DNA of 31,343 nucleotides, taken from NCBI GenBank assembly GCA_905214265.1, contig CAJMLQ010000022.1, positions 1-31,343 of the forward strand, written 5' to 3'. Positions 1-8,570 of this stretch are shown one piece after another. The notes below the pieces were generated by a model, which worked only from the letters and a program-made list of their open reading frames with translations, had not been told where the DNA came from and did no database searches. How positions within the stretch are numbered: the first letter of the stretch is position 1; the number at the start of each line of letters is the position of its first letter. The position numbers and the translations under genes were made by a program. The DNA is from an uncultured bacterium (lineage in GTDB: Bacteria > Bacillota > Clostridia > Oscillospirales > Ruminococcaceae).

Positions 1-62
1 CGGTCCCTTGCGGGATCACTGGTTTTCAAGACCAGCTCCTTAAACCACTCGGACATCTCTCC
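1..62 (-). tRNA. tRNA-Ser (UGA anticodon), 3' part cut off by the window edge
   Basis: Read on the minus strand, the segment begins GGAGAGATGTCC, continues with a D-arm GAGTGG...GAGC pattern and has the anticodon stem-loop GGTCTTGAAAACC, which places anticodon UGA at bases 26-28. After the anticodon arm comes a long variable arm (stem GATCCC/GGGACC type), as expected of a class II serine tRNA. The T-arm and acceptor 3' strand lie outside the window. It reads UCA, and by wobble probably other UCN codons. Confidence 0.93.
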
Positions 63-91
63 GTGCAAGTTCGTCACACGGAACATTTATT

Positions 92-120
92 ATCTTAGCA
101 TACAGTTGCTTTTTTGTCAA
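92..120 (-). promoter_or_regulatory. sigma-A-type promoter for the tRNA-Ser
   Basis: On the minus strand a perfect TTGACA (-35, 115-120) is followed after exactly 17 bases by TAAGAT (-10, 92-97). Transcription would start about 20-25 bases before the mature tRNA 5' end at base 62, a short leader typical of tRNA genes. Confidence 0.75.
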
Positions 121-188
121 CGGTTTTTCAAAAAATATCACTTTTTAAAAGAGATTTTTTCGGAACTATAGCCTTTTTTAGACAAAAA

Positions 189-197
189 TGCTATAAT
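189..197 (+). promoter_or_regulatory. extended -10 promoter of degV
   Basis: TGCTATAAT is a perfect TATAAT preceded by the TG dinucleotide of an extended -10 element. No good -35 is visible 16-18 bases upstream. It lies about 55 bases ahead of the degV start codon and diverges from the tRNA promoter. Confidence 0.6.
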
Positions 198-251
198 GAA
201 AAATACATACCGGCTGTGTTTGCCGAAAATCACAATTTCGGAGGATTATCT

Positions 252-1103
252 ATGGGAAACGTTATTTTGACTGCCGACAGCCCCTGCGACCTTGGGGAGT
301 CCTTTCAGGACCGCTATCAGCTGCATTACTATCCTTATCATATTATCCTGGACGGCCGGGAATATACCGATGGCGTGGATATCACGCCGGATGACCTGTT
401 CCGTGCTTACTGGGACAAAAAACTTCTTCCCAAAACTGCTGCCATTGGTATCGGCGAATATCTGGACTTTTTCCGCCCCCTGGTCGAACAGGGATATGAG
501 ATCGTTCATTTCTGTCTGGGTTCTGCCCTCAGCGCCGCTTACCAGAACTGCTGCGCCGCAGCGGAAGAGTTGGGGCATGTTTATCCCGTGGATTCCCGCA
601 GCCTCTCTACCGGTATCGGCCTGCAGGTCATTGAGGCCGCGGAAATGGCGCGCGCCGGTCTCCCTGCTCCGGAAATCCAGCAGGAGGCCCGCAAACTGGC
701 GGACCGGAGCCACGCTTCCTTTATCCTGGATACGCTGGAATTCATGCATGCCGGCGGACGCTGCTCCACAGTGGCGGCTCTAGGAGCCAATCTTCTGCGG
801 CTGAAACCCTGCATTGAGGTCCGCCCGGAGAAAAATGGGGCGATGGAGGTTGAAAAAAAATACCGCGGCGACCTCCGCAAGGTGCTTGTCCAGTACACCA
901 AGGACGTCCTGAACCGAAAGGACCTCCAGCTGGACCGTATCTTCATCACTCATTCCGGCATTGACCAAGACTGCATCAACCTGGTACGGGAAACCATCAT
1001 GCAATGTGCGGATTTCCAGGAAATTTGTGTTACCCGCGCGAGCTGCACCATCTCCTGCCATTGCGGACCGAATACCCTCGGGGTCCTCTTCTTGACGAAA
1101 TAA
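252..1103 (+). CDS. DegV family fatty-acid-binding protein
   Basis: A 283-residue protein with the DegV layout: an N-terminal beta-strand with the TADSPCDL ligand-contact motif, a YPYHIILDGREYTDG segment, then FCLGSALSAAYQ, and VDSRSLSTGIG, which is the usual second lipid-contact region. DegV/FakB proteins bind a fatty acid and hand it to a FakA kinase for phosphorylation; no fakA is in this window, so the kinase partner is unseen. The start at 252 was chosen because GGAGGATT lies just upstream; the frame stays open further upstream but over the promoter. It stands alone, convergent with the clpE-like gene, with a shared terminator between them. Family assignment is secure; the ligand and physiological role are inferred. 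Confidence 0.9.
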   Translation: MGNVILTADSPCDLGESFQDRYQLHYYPYHIILDGREYTDGVDITPDDLFRAYWDKKLLPKTAAIGIGEYLDFFRPLVEQGYEIVHFCLGSALSAAYQNCCAAAEELGHVYPVDSRSLSTGIGLQVIEAAEMARAGLPAPEIQQEARKLADRSHASFILDTLEFMHAGGRCSTVAALGANLLRLKPCIEVRPEKNGAMEVEKKYRGDLRKVLVQYTKDVLNRKDLQLDRIFITHSGIDQDCINLVRETIMQCADFQEICVTRASCTISCHCGPNTLGVLFLTK

Positions 1104-1119
1104 AGTGCTTTTTAAAAAG

Positions 1120-1168
1120 CAGCGCCGGCATCGGAAGCGTTTCGCTCCGCGATACCAGCGCTGTTTTT
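1120..1168. terminator. bidirectional intrinsic terminator between degV and the clpE-like gene
   Basis: A long hairpin has arms CAGCGC/GCGCTG extended by a second paired block (GGCATCG...GAAGCG with CGCTCCGCGATACC, including wobbles and a bulge). On the plus strand it is followed by TTTTTAT. On the minus strand it is followed by a T-rich stretch from the AAAAAG at 1113-1118. It can end both convergent transcripts. Confidence 0.8.
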
Positions 1169-1179
1169 ATCGCTCTGTC

Positions 1180-3483
1180 TTAGGCCAAGGCTACCAAAAT
1201 CTGACCATCCTGCAGGCTGATATAGACCTCTTTCCCCGCGGCTGATTCACTGGTGAGCAATACCGCGACCTTATCCTCCGCCTCCCGGCGAATTGTGCTG
1301 CGAAGATCCCGCGCCGCGAACTTTCCGCCCATGGCTTTTTCCGCCAACCAAACGGGAACCTCCGGGCCGTAGCTGAGCTTCAGGGCAATCTCCGCCAGCG
1401 GTTCCTTCATTTCGTCCAGCATCAGCCGGGCGATGGCTTCCATATTCTCCTTGGTCAGCGGATTAAAGGCGATGATTTCATCCACACGCGCCATAAACTC
1501 TGGCCGCAGGAAGGCGGACAACCCCTTCATGGCCTTTTCCTTGGAGGCCGCCGCCGCAGACTGATTGAATCCGGCAATGCCGCCGTGGTCGTTGGAGCCT
1601 GCGTTGGAGGTCATGACCACCACGGTATTTTCGAAATTGACGGTGCGCCCCTGGGCATCGGTGATCCGACCTTCATCCAAAATCTGAAGGAGGATGTTCA
1701 TCACGTCCGGATGTGCCTTTTCGATCTCGTCAAAGAGTACCACCGAATAGGGCCGACGGCGGACCTTTTCGGTAAGCTGACCCGCTTCATCGAACCCGAC
1801 GTACCCGGGAGGCGACCCGATCAACCGGGACACCGCATGCTTCTCCATGTATTCGGACATATCCACCCGGATTAGCGGATCGGTCTTGTCGTCGAACAGC
1901 TCTTCCGCCAGAACCTTGACCAGTTCGGTTTTCCCAACGCCGGTGGGGCCTACAAAGATGAAGGAAGCCGGACGGCGCTTTTTGCTCAGATGCACCTTCG
2001 ACCGGCGGATGGCTGCGGAAACCGCGTGAATCGCCTCGTCCTGACCGATGATCCGGGCTTTCAGATGCTCCTCCAGCCGGGCTAGACGGGCGAAATCGCT
2101 TTCACTGACCTTTTCAGCCGGAATGCCGGTCCAGAGCTCCACCACCTTGGCCACGTCCTCAATGGTGACCTTGACGTCCTGGATCTGGGGCTCCAGTTCC
2201 TTGAGCTTTTCCTTGGTGACGATGACATCTGCCTTGATCCGGGCGATGGCTTCGTAGTCAATGGCTTCAGTGGCCTGCTCCAGTTCCTGCTGGCGGTCAT
2301 AAAGCCCTTTTAGCTGCTTGTTTAGCTTCTCATAGTCGGTGAGCACCGTGCTCTTGATGGAGGCGCAGGCGGCCGATTCGTCCAGCAGGTCGATGGCCTT
2401 ATCCGGGAGGAAGCGGTCGGTGATGTAACGCTCTGAAAGGTGGGCGCAGGCCTCCAGGATTTCGTCGGGGACCCGGACCTTATGATGCTCCTGATAATAG
2501 CTGCGGATGCCCTTCAGAATGTCAATGGTCTGGGCGATGGTGGGTTCCTCGACCGTCACCGGCTGGAACCGCCGCTCCAGAGCGGAATCTTTTTCAATGT
2601 ATTTCCGGTACTCTCCAAAGGTCGTCGCGCCGATGACCTGGATTTCACCCCGGGAAAGGGCAGGCTTCATGATATTGGCGGCACTCATCGAACCTTCTGC
2701 GTCGCCGGTACCGACCAAGGTGTGAACCTCGTCGATGAACAAAATCACGTTTCCGCGTTTTTTCACCTCATCGATGAGGCCCTTGACCCGGCTCTCGAAC
2801 TGGCCTCGAAATTGAGTGCCGGCCACCAGAGCGGTCAGATCCAGCAAATACACTTCCTTGTCAAGAAGCCGAAACGGGACGTCCCCCGCCACGATCTTCT
2901 GGGCAATCCCTTCGGCGATGGCGGTTTTTCCGACGCCGGGCTCGCCGATTAGGCAGGGGTTATTTTTCTGACGGCGGCTCAAAATCTGAACAACCCGATA
3001 AATTTCCTGATCGCGTCCAATGATCCGGTCCATGGTGCCATTTTGGGCTTTTTCCGTGAGATTTACGCAGAAGTTGTCAAGAAAACTCTTCTTTTTCTCC
3101 TTCTCCTTGCGGCCGCGCCGGGGAGCGGAAGAAGGGCCGGATTCCGAACCGGACGTAGGCTCGCTGGGGATCAGGTCAGCCCCGTCGGAAAGCTCATCCT
3201 CCGGCGTCTCATTTTGTCCAAATATTTTTTGGAGAAACGGCGGCATCGTTTCGGCGCCGCCGGGCTCAAACATTCCATTTTCGAAGCTGCCAAGCTGCTC
3301 ATCAAGGTTATCCAGGTCATCCTGTGTAATCCCCATGCTGTCCATCATCGACTTGACCTGCGGCAATCCCAGTTCAGAGGCGCATTTCAGGCAATAGCCC
3401 TCATTGACCATCTCTTTGCCGTCGAATTTCGCTACAAAAAGCATGGCTGGGCGTTTTTTACATTTGCAGCACATCATATCCAT
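1180..3483 (-). CDS. clpE: ClpE-type AAA+ unfoldase (Clp protease ATP-binding subunit)
   Basis: A 767-residue Clp/Hsp100 ATPase. The N-terminus lacks the double Clp-N repeat of ClpC and instead carries a four-cysteine zinc finger (C5-x2-C8 and C31-x2-C34), the hallmark of ClpE. A low-complexity acidic then basic linker (about 85-135) follows. AAA-1 has Walker A GEPGVGKT near 181-187 and Walker B ILFIDEVH. A UVR-like coiled segment (about 385-435) separates it from AAA-2, with GPTGVGKTE near 512-520 and VVLFDEIEKAH. A GIAGF loop could be the ClpP-docking loop. ATG 3483 is preferred over the in-frame GTG at 3519 because AAAGGA precedes it. The gene is last in the ruvC-to-clpE run; no CtsR heptamer repeat or CIRCE element is visible upstream. 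A TATAAT at 3576-3581 lacks a convincing -35. No clpP lies nearby. Confidence 0.88.
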   Translation of the reverse strand: MDMMCCKCKKRPAMLFVAKFDGKEMVNEGYCLKCASELGLPQVKSMMDSMGITQDDLDNLDEQLGSFENGMFEPGGAETMPPFLQKIFGQNETPEDELSDGADLIPSEPTSGSESGPSSAPRRGRKEKEKKKSFLDNFCVNLTEKAQNGTMDRIIGRDQEIYRVVQILSRRQKNNPCLIGEPGVGKTAIAEGIAQKIVAGDVPFRLLDKEVYLLDLTALVAGTQFRGQFESRVKGLIDEVKKRGNVILFIDEVHTLVGTGDAEGSMSAANIMKPALSRGEIQVIGATTFGEYRKYIEKDSALERRFQPVTVEEPTIAQTIDILKGIRSYYQEHHKVRVPDEILEACAHLSERYITDRFLPDKAIDLLDESAACASIKSTVLTDYEKLNKQLKGLYDRQQELEQATEAIDYEAIARIKADVIVTKEKLKELEPQIQDVKVTIEDVAKVVELWTGIPAEKVSESDFARLARLEEHLKARIIGQDEAIHAVSAAIRRSKVHLSKKRRPASFIFVGPTGVGKTELVKVLAEELFDDKTDPLIRVDMSEYMEKHAVSRLIGSPPGYVGFDEAGQLTEKVRRRPYSVVLFDEIEKAHPDVMNILLQILDEGRITDAQGRTVNFENTVVVMTSNAGSNDHGGIAGFNQSAAAASKEKAMKGLSAFLRPEFMARVDEIIAFNPLTKENMEAIARLMLDEMKEPLAEIALKLSYGPEVPVWLAEKAMGGKFAARDLRSTIRREAEDKVAVLLTSESAAGKEVYISLQDGQILVALA

Positions 3484-3582
3484 TGTGTGAGTAATCCTTT
3501 CATGGTGGGAGTCTATCACGTCCCGCCGGATTGCGGCCGTGTTTTTATTGGATTGCAGAAAAATCCATACTTTCTATTATAG

Positions 3583-4107
3583 TTAATTCTTATGCTTTTT
3601 AATCTCTTTTAAGTAAAAAATAAATGACAAAATGATGAAGGTCACCGGCAGAAGGATCAACAGGCCCAAAATTTCATCCGGGATGCCGGGGAACAGGATC
3701 ACAGCGAACATCAACGTATAAAGCAGCGCTGTTGTCGCCTTCCCGTACCATTTCGCCGGGATGGAATTGCGCCAGGACTTCAGCATCACCAACCCAATGA
3801 CCGCAAGCGTCATTTCTTTTGCAAAATAAATTCCAAACAGCCAGCGCAGCGGGACATGGGTAATGGACAGGCAGATAATGACGGACGCCATCGTCAGCTT
3901 GTCCGCAACTGGATCCAGGAAACGTCCCAGCGGCGTGATCTGATGAAAGCGGCGGGCGATATATCCGTCTGCCACATCCGTAAGGCCCGAAATCACCAGG
4001 ATAATCGCCGGGACGTAAAAATAGGCGTCCGGCATCCCAAAATAGGCAGCAATAAAGGCCGGGATCAGCAGAATACGGAAAACGGTCAATGTGTTGGGGA
4101 TATTCAT
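3583..4107 (-). CDS. pgsA: CDP-diacylglycerol--glycerol-3-phosphate 3-phosphatidyltransferase
   Basis: A 174-residue integral membrane enzyme with several hydrophobic segments. It contains the complete CDP-alcohol phosphatidyltransferase signature, DG-x2-AR-x8-G-x3-D-x3-D, seen as DGYIARR...GRFLDPVADK. It makes phosphatidylglycerol phosphate, the first committed step of acidic phospholipid synthesis, from CDP-diacylglycerol and glycerol-3-phosphate at the cytoplasmic membrane. The start MNIPNTLTVFRI at 4107 is chosen because GGAGGTGG precedes it by about 7 bases and matches the family N-terminus; an upstream in-frame start at 4134 is less likely. It follows the cvpA-like gene by 26 bases and precedes the clpE-like gene with no terminator, so co-transcription is likely. 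PgsA is the best fit among CDP-alcohol transferases because of the short N-terminus and the NTLT motif. Confidence 0.9.
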   Translation of the reverse strand: MNIPNTLTVFRILLIPAFIAAYFGMPDAYFYVPAIILVISGLTDVADGYIARRFHQITPLGRFLDPVADKLTMASVIICLSITHVPLRWLFGIYFAKEMTLAVIGLVMLKSWRNSIPAKWYGKATTALLYTLMFAVILFPGIPDEILGLLILLPVTFIILSFIFYLKEIKKHKN

Positions 4108-4133
4108 ATCCGCCACCTCCGAATCAAGTTTCA

Positions 4134-4862
4134 TCAGTTGGAAAATACCGGGAGCATGCTCAAATCAAAGGTATAAAAATAGCAAAACAGATGGGTGCCG
4201 CTGATGATCTCCTCATTGAGCCAGGTAAATCCGCCGGTAAAGTCCAGGAGCAGCCGGACTGTCACCGCGGCGACAAAGAAGAGGACCAAGGCCTCTACCG
4301 CTCCCATGGCCGCCCCCAGCAGCGCGTTTACCGGACCGATGACCGGGAGCCGTTCCACGCCGCGCAGGACCCGGGTCAAACAGCGCACCAGCACCATGCA
4401 GGCGGCAAACAGAAGCAGGAAAAAAATTCCCTGCATCAGCACGTAAAGAATCGGATACAGAACCGTCTCGGTGATGGAGACGCTCATGGCATGCGCAGAA
4501 TCCGCCACCTGGCCGGAAATGCGGCCGGACAACTCGCCGGCATCTATCCCCGCCGAGGATAACGCCACCTGGAGATAGCCCGGCAGAGCCTCCACCGCCG
4601 CGGAGAGCTTCCCCGGCAGGTCGGCGTCCGCCGCCGTGCCCTCAATAGCCTTCTCAATAGAAGTAATCAGTCTGTCCCGGAAAAACAGGCGATAACACGC
4701 CTCTGTCAGCGCCCGGCTTCCTACAAAAGCCAGGACGCAGGAGACTAGATATCCCGCTGCGCTGACCAGCGTCCGCAAAAACCCCTTCTGATACGAACGC
4801 ACGATCAGAATCAGCGCGCAAAGGAGTAAAATTCCATCTATAACCAATGCGGGAATATTCAA
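4134..4862 (-). CDS. CvpA-like membrane protein
   Basis: A 242-residue protein. The N-terminus MNIPALVIDGILLLCALI, then a YQKGFLRTL loop and a second hydrophobic segment, follow the CvpA/colicin V production family pattern. Two more hydrophobic segments lie around 135-165 and 180-205, giving about four membrane passes with a central extracytoplasmic stretch. The start is TTG at 4862, with GGAGGTG 5-7 bases upstream. It overlaps the stop of the preceding gene as TTGA, which suggests translational coupling. The molecular function of CvpA proteins is not settled; in other bacteria they have been tied to envelope integrity. The family call is from topology and the N-terminal pattern only. Confidence 0.7.
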   Translation of the reverse strand: MNIPALVIDGILLLCALILIVRSYQKGFLRTLVSAAGYLVSCVLAFVGSRALTEACYRLFFRDRLITSIEKAIEGTAADADLPGKLSAAVEALPGYLQVALSSAGIDAGELSGRISGQVADSAHAMSVSITETVLYPILYVLMQGIFFLLLFAACMVLVRCLTRVLRGVERLPVIGPVNALLGAAMGAVEALVLFFVAAVTVRLLLDFTGGFTWLNEEIISGTHLFCYFYTFDLSMLPVFSN

Positions 4863-6091
4863 CTGAACACCTCCGATTCTTCCGGTTTCGTCTTCTCTGC
4901 CTCCAAAACATTCAGATAGGATGTACTGAGGGAGAAAACCCGGCCGCCAGCGATCTCGACCCGGAAAACTCCGTTGGCAACACGGTAGGTTTCCAGAAGC
5001 TCAAGAGTCAGGCTGTATTTCCGCACTTCAGAAGAGGCCAAAACACAAATACCATCCTCTGATGCCGCAATATCCGTCACAGCGGATGAAACCGTTAGAG
5101 AACAGTTCTCCCCCTCCGGCGACACCAGTGTGATGGTGCTGGACACCTCATGGGAGTCCGACGAGATCAGCAGCGTATCTTCGTGGGTAAAAGCATAGGA
5201 CTGGAGCTGGCGGAGATATGGAACTGTCTTTGTTGCTTTCAGATCCTTCTCCACAATGGCAAGCATGCTGTCACAGACAAGATGAATCCGTCCGTCCTTT
5301 TTGTAGTTTACCGCCACTGGGAGAGCGTCTGTAAAGGAAGGGGCGGCCAGCTCCGTTTCTTTCCGGATATCAAAAATATGAACGGAGGCGATCAACTCTC
5401 CGCGGGTTCCGAAGGAGACGCACGCCACCGCCAGCTGGCTATCGTCCGGCGAAAAATCCACATCGACGATCTGATCGGAAGAAGACCACTTTAACAGTTC
5501 TTCCCCGGATTTGTTGAAAACCGTCACGCTTCCGGCATAATGGGACTCCGTCGTCACCAAGGCAAAAACCGCCCCATGACCCGCCGCTCCAGTCAAAATC
5601 GTGTTGGTACTGCGGCCGGTATAGAGGTTTCCCTGCCGGCTGTCCAGGCGGAATCCGTATCCGCCCCGGTCATAGGTCAGCACCCGCTCGTCCCCTGTTT
5701 TCAGGACGGGATTGGTAAAGCCGTGTACAAACTGGAAGGAGGTTTTCCCATCCGAATCCAGCAGCGCGGCCTCATCGGAGGTCAAAAGCGCGACGGAATT
5801 TCCAAATGCCTCAATCTCCAGCGGCTCGACCGAGTCCAGCGTCACAGGAAAGCTGGTGGTCTGCACGGCGGTCGCAGGCGTGGTTGTCCCCGTATTCTCT
5901 GCCGCGTTTTTCAAAAGCTGCTCCACATCGTAGCGCTGGTAAAGGTACACCCCGCCGAAAACTGCCGTGAGGATCAGCAAAACGGCGCCCGCCCGGACAA
6001 AATGCCGGAGTATCTTCTCCCGTTTCTTCTTTCGCCGGTACTCTTCAATGTCATAATTTTTCGGCTGCTGGTTTTTTGTTGATTTTTTCAC
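4859..6091 (-). CDS. membrane-anchored DUF5711-like protein, probable extracytoplasmic beta-propeller
   Basis: A 410-residue protein with a short basic cytoplasmic N-terminus (EEYRRKKKREKILRHF), one transmembrane helix at about 34-52 (AVLLILTAVFGGVYLY) and a long outside domain. That domain is rich in short beta-strand repeats such as VDFSPDDSQLAVACVS, VHIFDIRK and IAASEDGICVLAS, which look like WD40/YVTN-type blades. The layout fits the Clostridia family known as DUF5711, whose function is unknown. The start is GTG at 6091 with GGGAGG upstream, overlapping the truA stop as GTGA. It is coupled downstream to the CvpA-like gene, so the two probably work together at the envelope. The DUF assignment is from memory of the layout. 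Confidence 0.65.
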   Translation of the reverse strand: MKKSTKNQQPKNYDIEEYRRKKKREKILRHFVRAGAVLLILTAVFGGVYLYQRYDVEQLLKNAAENTGTTTPATAVQTTSFPVTLDSVEPLEIEAFGNSVALLTSDEAALLDSDGKTSFQFVHGFTNPVLKTGDERVLTYDRGGYGFRLDSRQGNLYTGRSTNTILTGAAGHGAVFALVTTESHYAGSVTVFNKSGEELLKWSSSDQIVDVDFSPDDSQLAVACVSFGTRGELIASVHIFDIRKETELAAPSFTDALPVAVNYKKDGRIHLVCDSMLAIVEKDLKATKTVPYLRQLQSYAFTHEDTLLISSDSHEVSSTITLVSPEGENCSLTVSSAVTDIAASEDGICVLASSEVRKYSLTLELLETYRVANGVFRVEIAGGRVFSLSTSYLNVLEAEKTKPEESEVFS

Positions 6092-6855
6092 GAATTCCTC
6101 CCAGAAAGGTCAAGACGTTTCCCATAAAGGACCTGGTTCAGATAAAGCCCGTCAGGACTGACGGTGATTCCCGCCCGCCTGCGGTCCCTGGATGCGACGA
6201 TACGGGCAATGTCGCCCGTTTGAAGCCTGCTGCTGCCCGCCGGCAGCAGCGTCCCCACCATAATACGCACCATATTGTAGAGAAAACCATCCCCCGTGAC
6301 CCGAAACTCCACCAGGTCACCGCTGCGGGTCACGCCGCAGTCGAAGATGGTGCGGATTGTGTCGTGCATTTTGCCGCCGGAGCTGCAAAAGCCGATAAAA
6401 TCGTGGGTCCCCAAAAACTCACGGGCGCAGCGATCCAAGTATTCCACGTCCAGCCTGTACTTAAAGTGAAGCACGAGGCCGTCTAATAAGGGGTTCCGGA
6501 CCGGCGCATCCCAGATTTTGTAGAGATACTCCTTCCGCTCCACACTGTAGCGAGCGTGAAAATCCGCTGGGACCTCCCGGCAGCTCCGCACAGCGATATC
6601 GCCGGGCAGGTGGTTGTTCAAAGCGATGACGGCGGCATTCTCCGGGATCTCAGACTCCGTATCCATATGGAAATAGAATTGATTGGCGTGGACGCCGGTA
6701 TCCGTACGAGAACAGCCCACAATGCCCTCTCGCTTGTGGAAGACCGCCTCAATGGCGTCCTGAAGGACCTCGGCGACGGTCCGGGCGTTGCTCTGAACCT
6801 GATAGCCGTGATAAGCGGTCCCGCGGTAGGCAATTTCAAACAGCAGTCTGCGCAT
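6088..6855 (-). CDS. truA: tRNA pseudouridine synthase A
   Basis: A 255-residue protein beginning MRRLLFEIAYRGTAYHGYQ, the standard TruA start. The catalytic aspartate D52 lies in GCSRTDTGVHA. FSSGGK-like and RMVGTLL-like motifs of the second half are also present (GFCSSGGK, VRIMVGTLL). It converts uridines 38-40 of the tRNA anticodon arm to pseudouridine. The frame is open upstream, but that part overlaps ecfT; ATG 6855 lies 5 bases after the ecfT stop and fits the family length. The Shine-Dalgarno is weak, so translation probably depends on coupling to ecfT. The ecfA1-ecfA2-ecfT-truA order is common in Firmicutes. Confidence 0.95.
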   Translation of the reverse strand: MRRLLFEIAYRGTAYHGYQVQSNARTVAEVLQDAIEAVFHKREGIVGCSRTDTGVHANQFYFHMDTESEIPENAAVIALNNHLPGDIAVRSCREVPADFHARYSVERKEYLYKIWDAPVRNPLLDGLVLHFKYRLDVEYLDRCAREFLGTHDFIGFCSSGGKMHDTIRTIFDCGVTRSGDLVEFRVTGDGFLYNMVRIMVGTLLPAGSSRLQTGDIARIVASRDRRRAGITVSPDGLYLNQVLYGKRLDLSGRNS

Positions 6856-6860
6856 CCGGT

Positions 6861-7673
6861 TCACCAGGGGATGGGCAGCAGGTTCAGGGCGATGACCGCG
6901 CCCACCATCAGTACCATAACCCCGCAGGCTACGCCATCCACAGCGCCCAGGTGGAGCTGCTTCATCCGAGTCCGGCCCTTTCCGCCGTGATAGCAACGGC
7001 ATTCCATGGCCAGCGCCAGCTCCTCCGCCCGGCGGAAGGCCGAAATGAACAGCGGGATCAGGATCGGGATCAGCGCCCGGGCCCGCTGCATCAGGCCGCC
7101 GGACTCCAGATCGGCGCCCCGGGCCTTCTGAGCAGACATAATCTTGTCCGTCTCCTCAATCAACGTCGGGATAAAGCGCAGGGCGATGGACATCATCATG
7201 GCCAGCTCATGCACTGGAAAATGCAGGACCTTCAATGGGCCCAGCAGCCGCTCGATAGCATCGGTCAGGGCGATGGGCGAGGTGGTATAAGTCAGCAGCG
7301 ACGACCCAGCGATGAGACAGAGTACTCGGATCGCCATGGTGACCGCCGTGTAAATACCTTCCTGGGTGATATGGAAGATTCCCCAGTCGAAAATCGCGTG
7401 TTCCCCTGAAACAAACAGAACGTTGAGAGCCCCGGTAAAAATCAGGATCGGTACAATGGGCTTTAAACTCCGGAGGATCATCTTCACCGGAATTTTTGCC
7501 ACCATATAGCAAACGACAAGGAACAGGATGGACACTGCAAATCCGACGGAATTTTTCACAAGAAACAGCAAAACAATGTAGACAATGGTCAGCACGATCT
7601 TGATCCGGGGGTCCAGCCGGTGAAGGGAGGAGTGCCCGGGAAAGTACTGCCCGATGGTGATGTCCTTAAGCAT
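6861..7673 (-). CDS. ecfT: energy-coupling factor transporter transmembrane protein EcfT
   Basis: A 270-residue membrane protein starting MLKDITIGQYFPGHSSLHRLDPRIKI, the typical EcfT N-terminus. Hydrophobic helices follow, then the cytoplasmic coupling helices. The first coupling motif is ARG in QKARGADLES. The second, usually Ala-Arg-Gly, reads C-R-C in MECRCYHGGKGRTR, keeping the central arginine. EcfT couples ATP hydrolysis by EcfA1/EcfA2 to toppling of interchangeable S components. ATG 7673 overlaps the ecfA2 stop by 8 bases. No S component is next to it; BioY encoded at 16186-16749 is one candidate partner. Confidence 0.95.
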   Translation of the reverse strand: MLKDITIGQYFPGHSSLHRLDPRIKIVLTIVYIVLLFLVKNSVGFAVSILFLVVCYMVAKIPVKMILRSLKPIVPILIFTGALNVLFVSGEHAIFDWGIFHITQEGIYTAVTMAIRVLCLIAGSSLLTYTTSPIALTDAIERLLGPLKVLHFPVHELAMMMSIALRFIPTLIEETDKIMSAQKARGADLESGGLMQRARALIPILIPLFISAFRRAEELALAMECRCYHGGKGRTRMKQLHLGAVDGVACGVMVLMVGAVIALNLLPIPW

Positions 7674-8532
7674 TGGGGAGTTTCCCCCTTTCGGCGAGGG
7701 TGGCCAACAGCTTACGCTTGGCATAGGCGACTGTGTAGACGTTTTCCGGGACCGGGTAGCCCTCCGCGTGGAGCCGGTGAAAGACGTTGGTGATCTGCGG
7801 GACCGACAGCCGGATGGCCTTCAGCTCCTCGCTGCGGGCAAAAACGTTCTCCACGGTGTCGTAGGCGAAGACTTTCGCCTTGTTCATCACCAGTACCTTG
7901 TCGGCAAAGGCCGCCACGTCCTCCATGCTGTGGGAGACGAGGAGAATGGTATTTCCCACCTTTTCGTGATAGTTTTTGATCTGGGTGAGGATTTTGTTGC
8001 GCCCCTTGGGGTCCAGGCCAGCGGTGGGCTCGTCCAAGATCAGGACTTTTGGCTCCATGGCGATGACGCCCGCAATGGCGACCCGGCGCTTCTGGCCGCC
8101 GGAAAGTTCAAAAGGGCTTTTTTGCAGCAGCTCCTCCCGGATACCGGCAAACTCCGCCGCCTCCCGGACCCGGTGGTCGATCTCATCCTCTGAAAGCCCC
8201 ATGTTCCGAGGGCCGAAGGCGATATCCTTGTATACCGTTTCCTCAAAAAGCTGATACTCCGGGTACTGAAACACCAGCCCCACGTTGAAACGCACCTGGC
8301 GGAGCTTGGATTTGTCCGCCCAGATGTCCATACCGTCCAGGCAAATGGTCCCGGAGGTGGGTTTGAGCAGGCCGTTCAGGTGCTGGATCAGGGTGGATTT
8401 TCCCGAACCGGTATGGCCGATAACGCCGATGACCTCGCCGCCATCGATCTCCAGATTCACGTTATCCACCGCAACCTTCTCAAAGGGGGTACCGATGGAA
8501 TACTTATAGGTAAGATTCTCAATTTTTATCAT
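7666..8532 (-). CDS. ecfA2: energy-coupling factor transporter ATPase EcfA2
   Basis: An ABC ATPase of about 288 residues. It has Walker A GHTGSGKST, Q-loop VFQYPEYQLF, signature LSGGQKRR, Walker B VLILDEPTAGLDP and switch histidine LLVSHSMED. The QYPEYQLFEETV segment is typical of EcfA2 rather than EcfA1. The start is uncertain: ATG 8532 (MIKIENLTYKYS) gives the usual N-terminus, while TTG at 8544 sits closer to the AAGGGAAGG purine block. It forms a heterodimer with EcfA1 under EcfT in the cytoplasmic membrane. It follows ecfA1 by about 38 bases and overlaps ecfT. Confidence 0.94.
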   Translation of the reverse strand: MIKIENLTYKYSIGTPFEKVAVDNVNLEIDGGEVIGVIGHTGSGKSTLIQHLNGLLKPTSGTICLDGMDIWADKSKLRQVRFNVGLVFQYPEYQLFEETVYKDIAFGPRNMGLSEDEIDHRVREAAEFAGIREELLQKSPFELSGGQKRRVAIAGVIAMEPKVLILDEPTAGLDPKGRNKILTQIKNYHEKVGNTILLVSHSMEDVAAFADKVLVMNKAKVFAYDTVENVFARSEELKAIRLSVPQITNVFHRLHAEGYPVPENVYTVAYAKRKLLATLAERGKLPNA

Positions 8533-8570
8533 CAAGGTGTTCAACCTTCCCTTCTGGGATGGAATTCCGA

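Noticed and set aside
1..252. tRNA-associated integration site near the left edge
   Set aside because: No integrase, direct repeat of the tRNA end, or change in gene character is seen; the neighbouring genes are ordinary.
4134..4134. Upstream start of pgsA
   Set aside because: MNIPNTLT at 4107 has the strong GGAGG and the family N-terminus; the longer form begins at the end of the cvpA-like gene without support.
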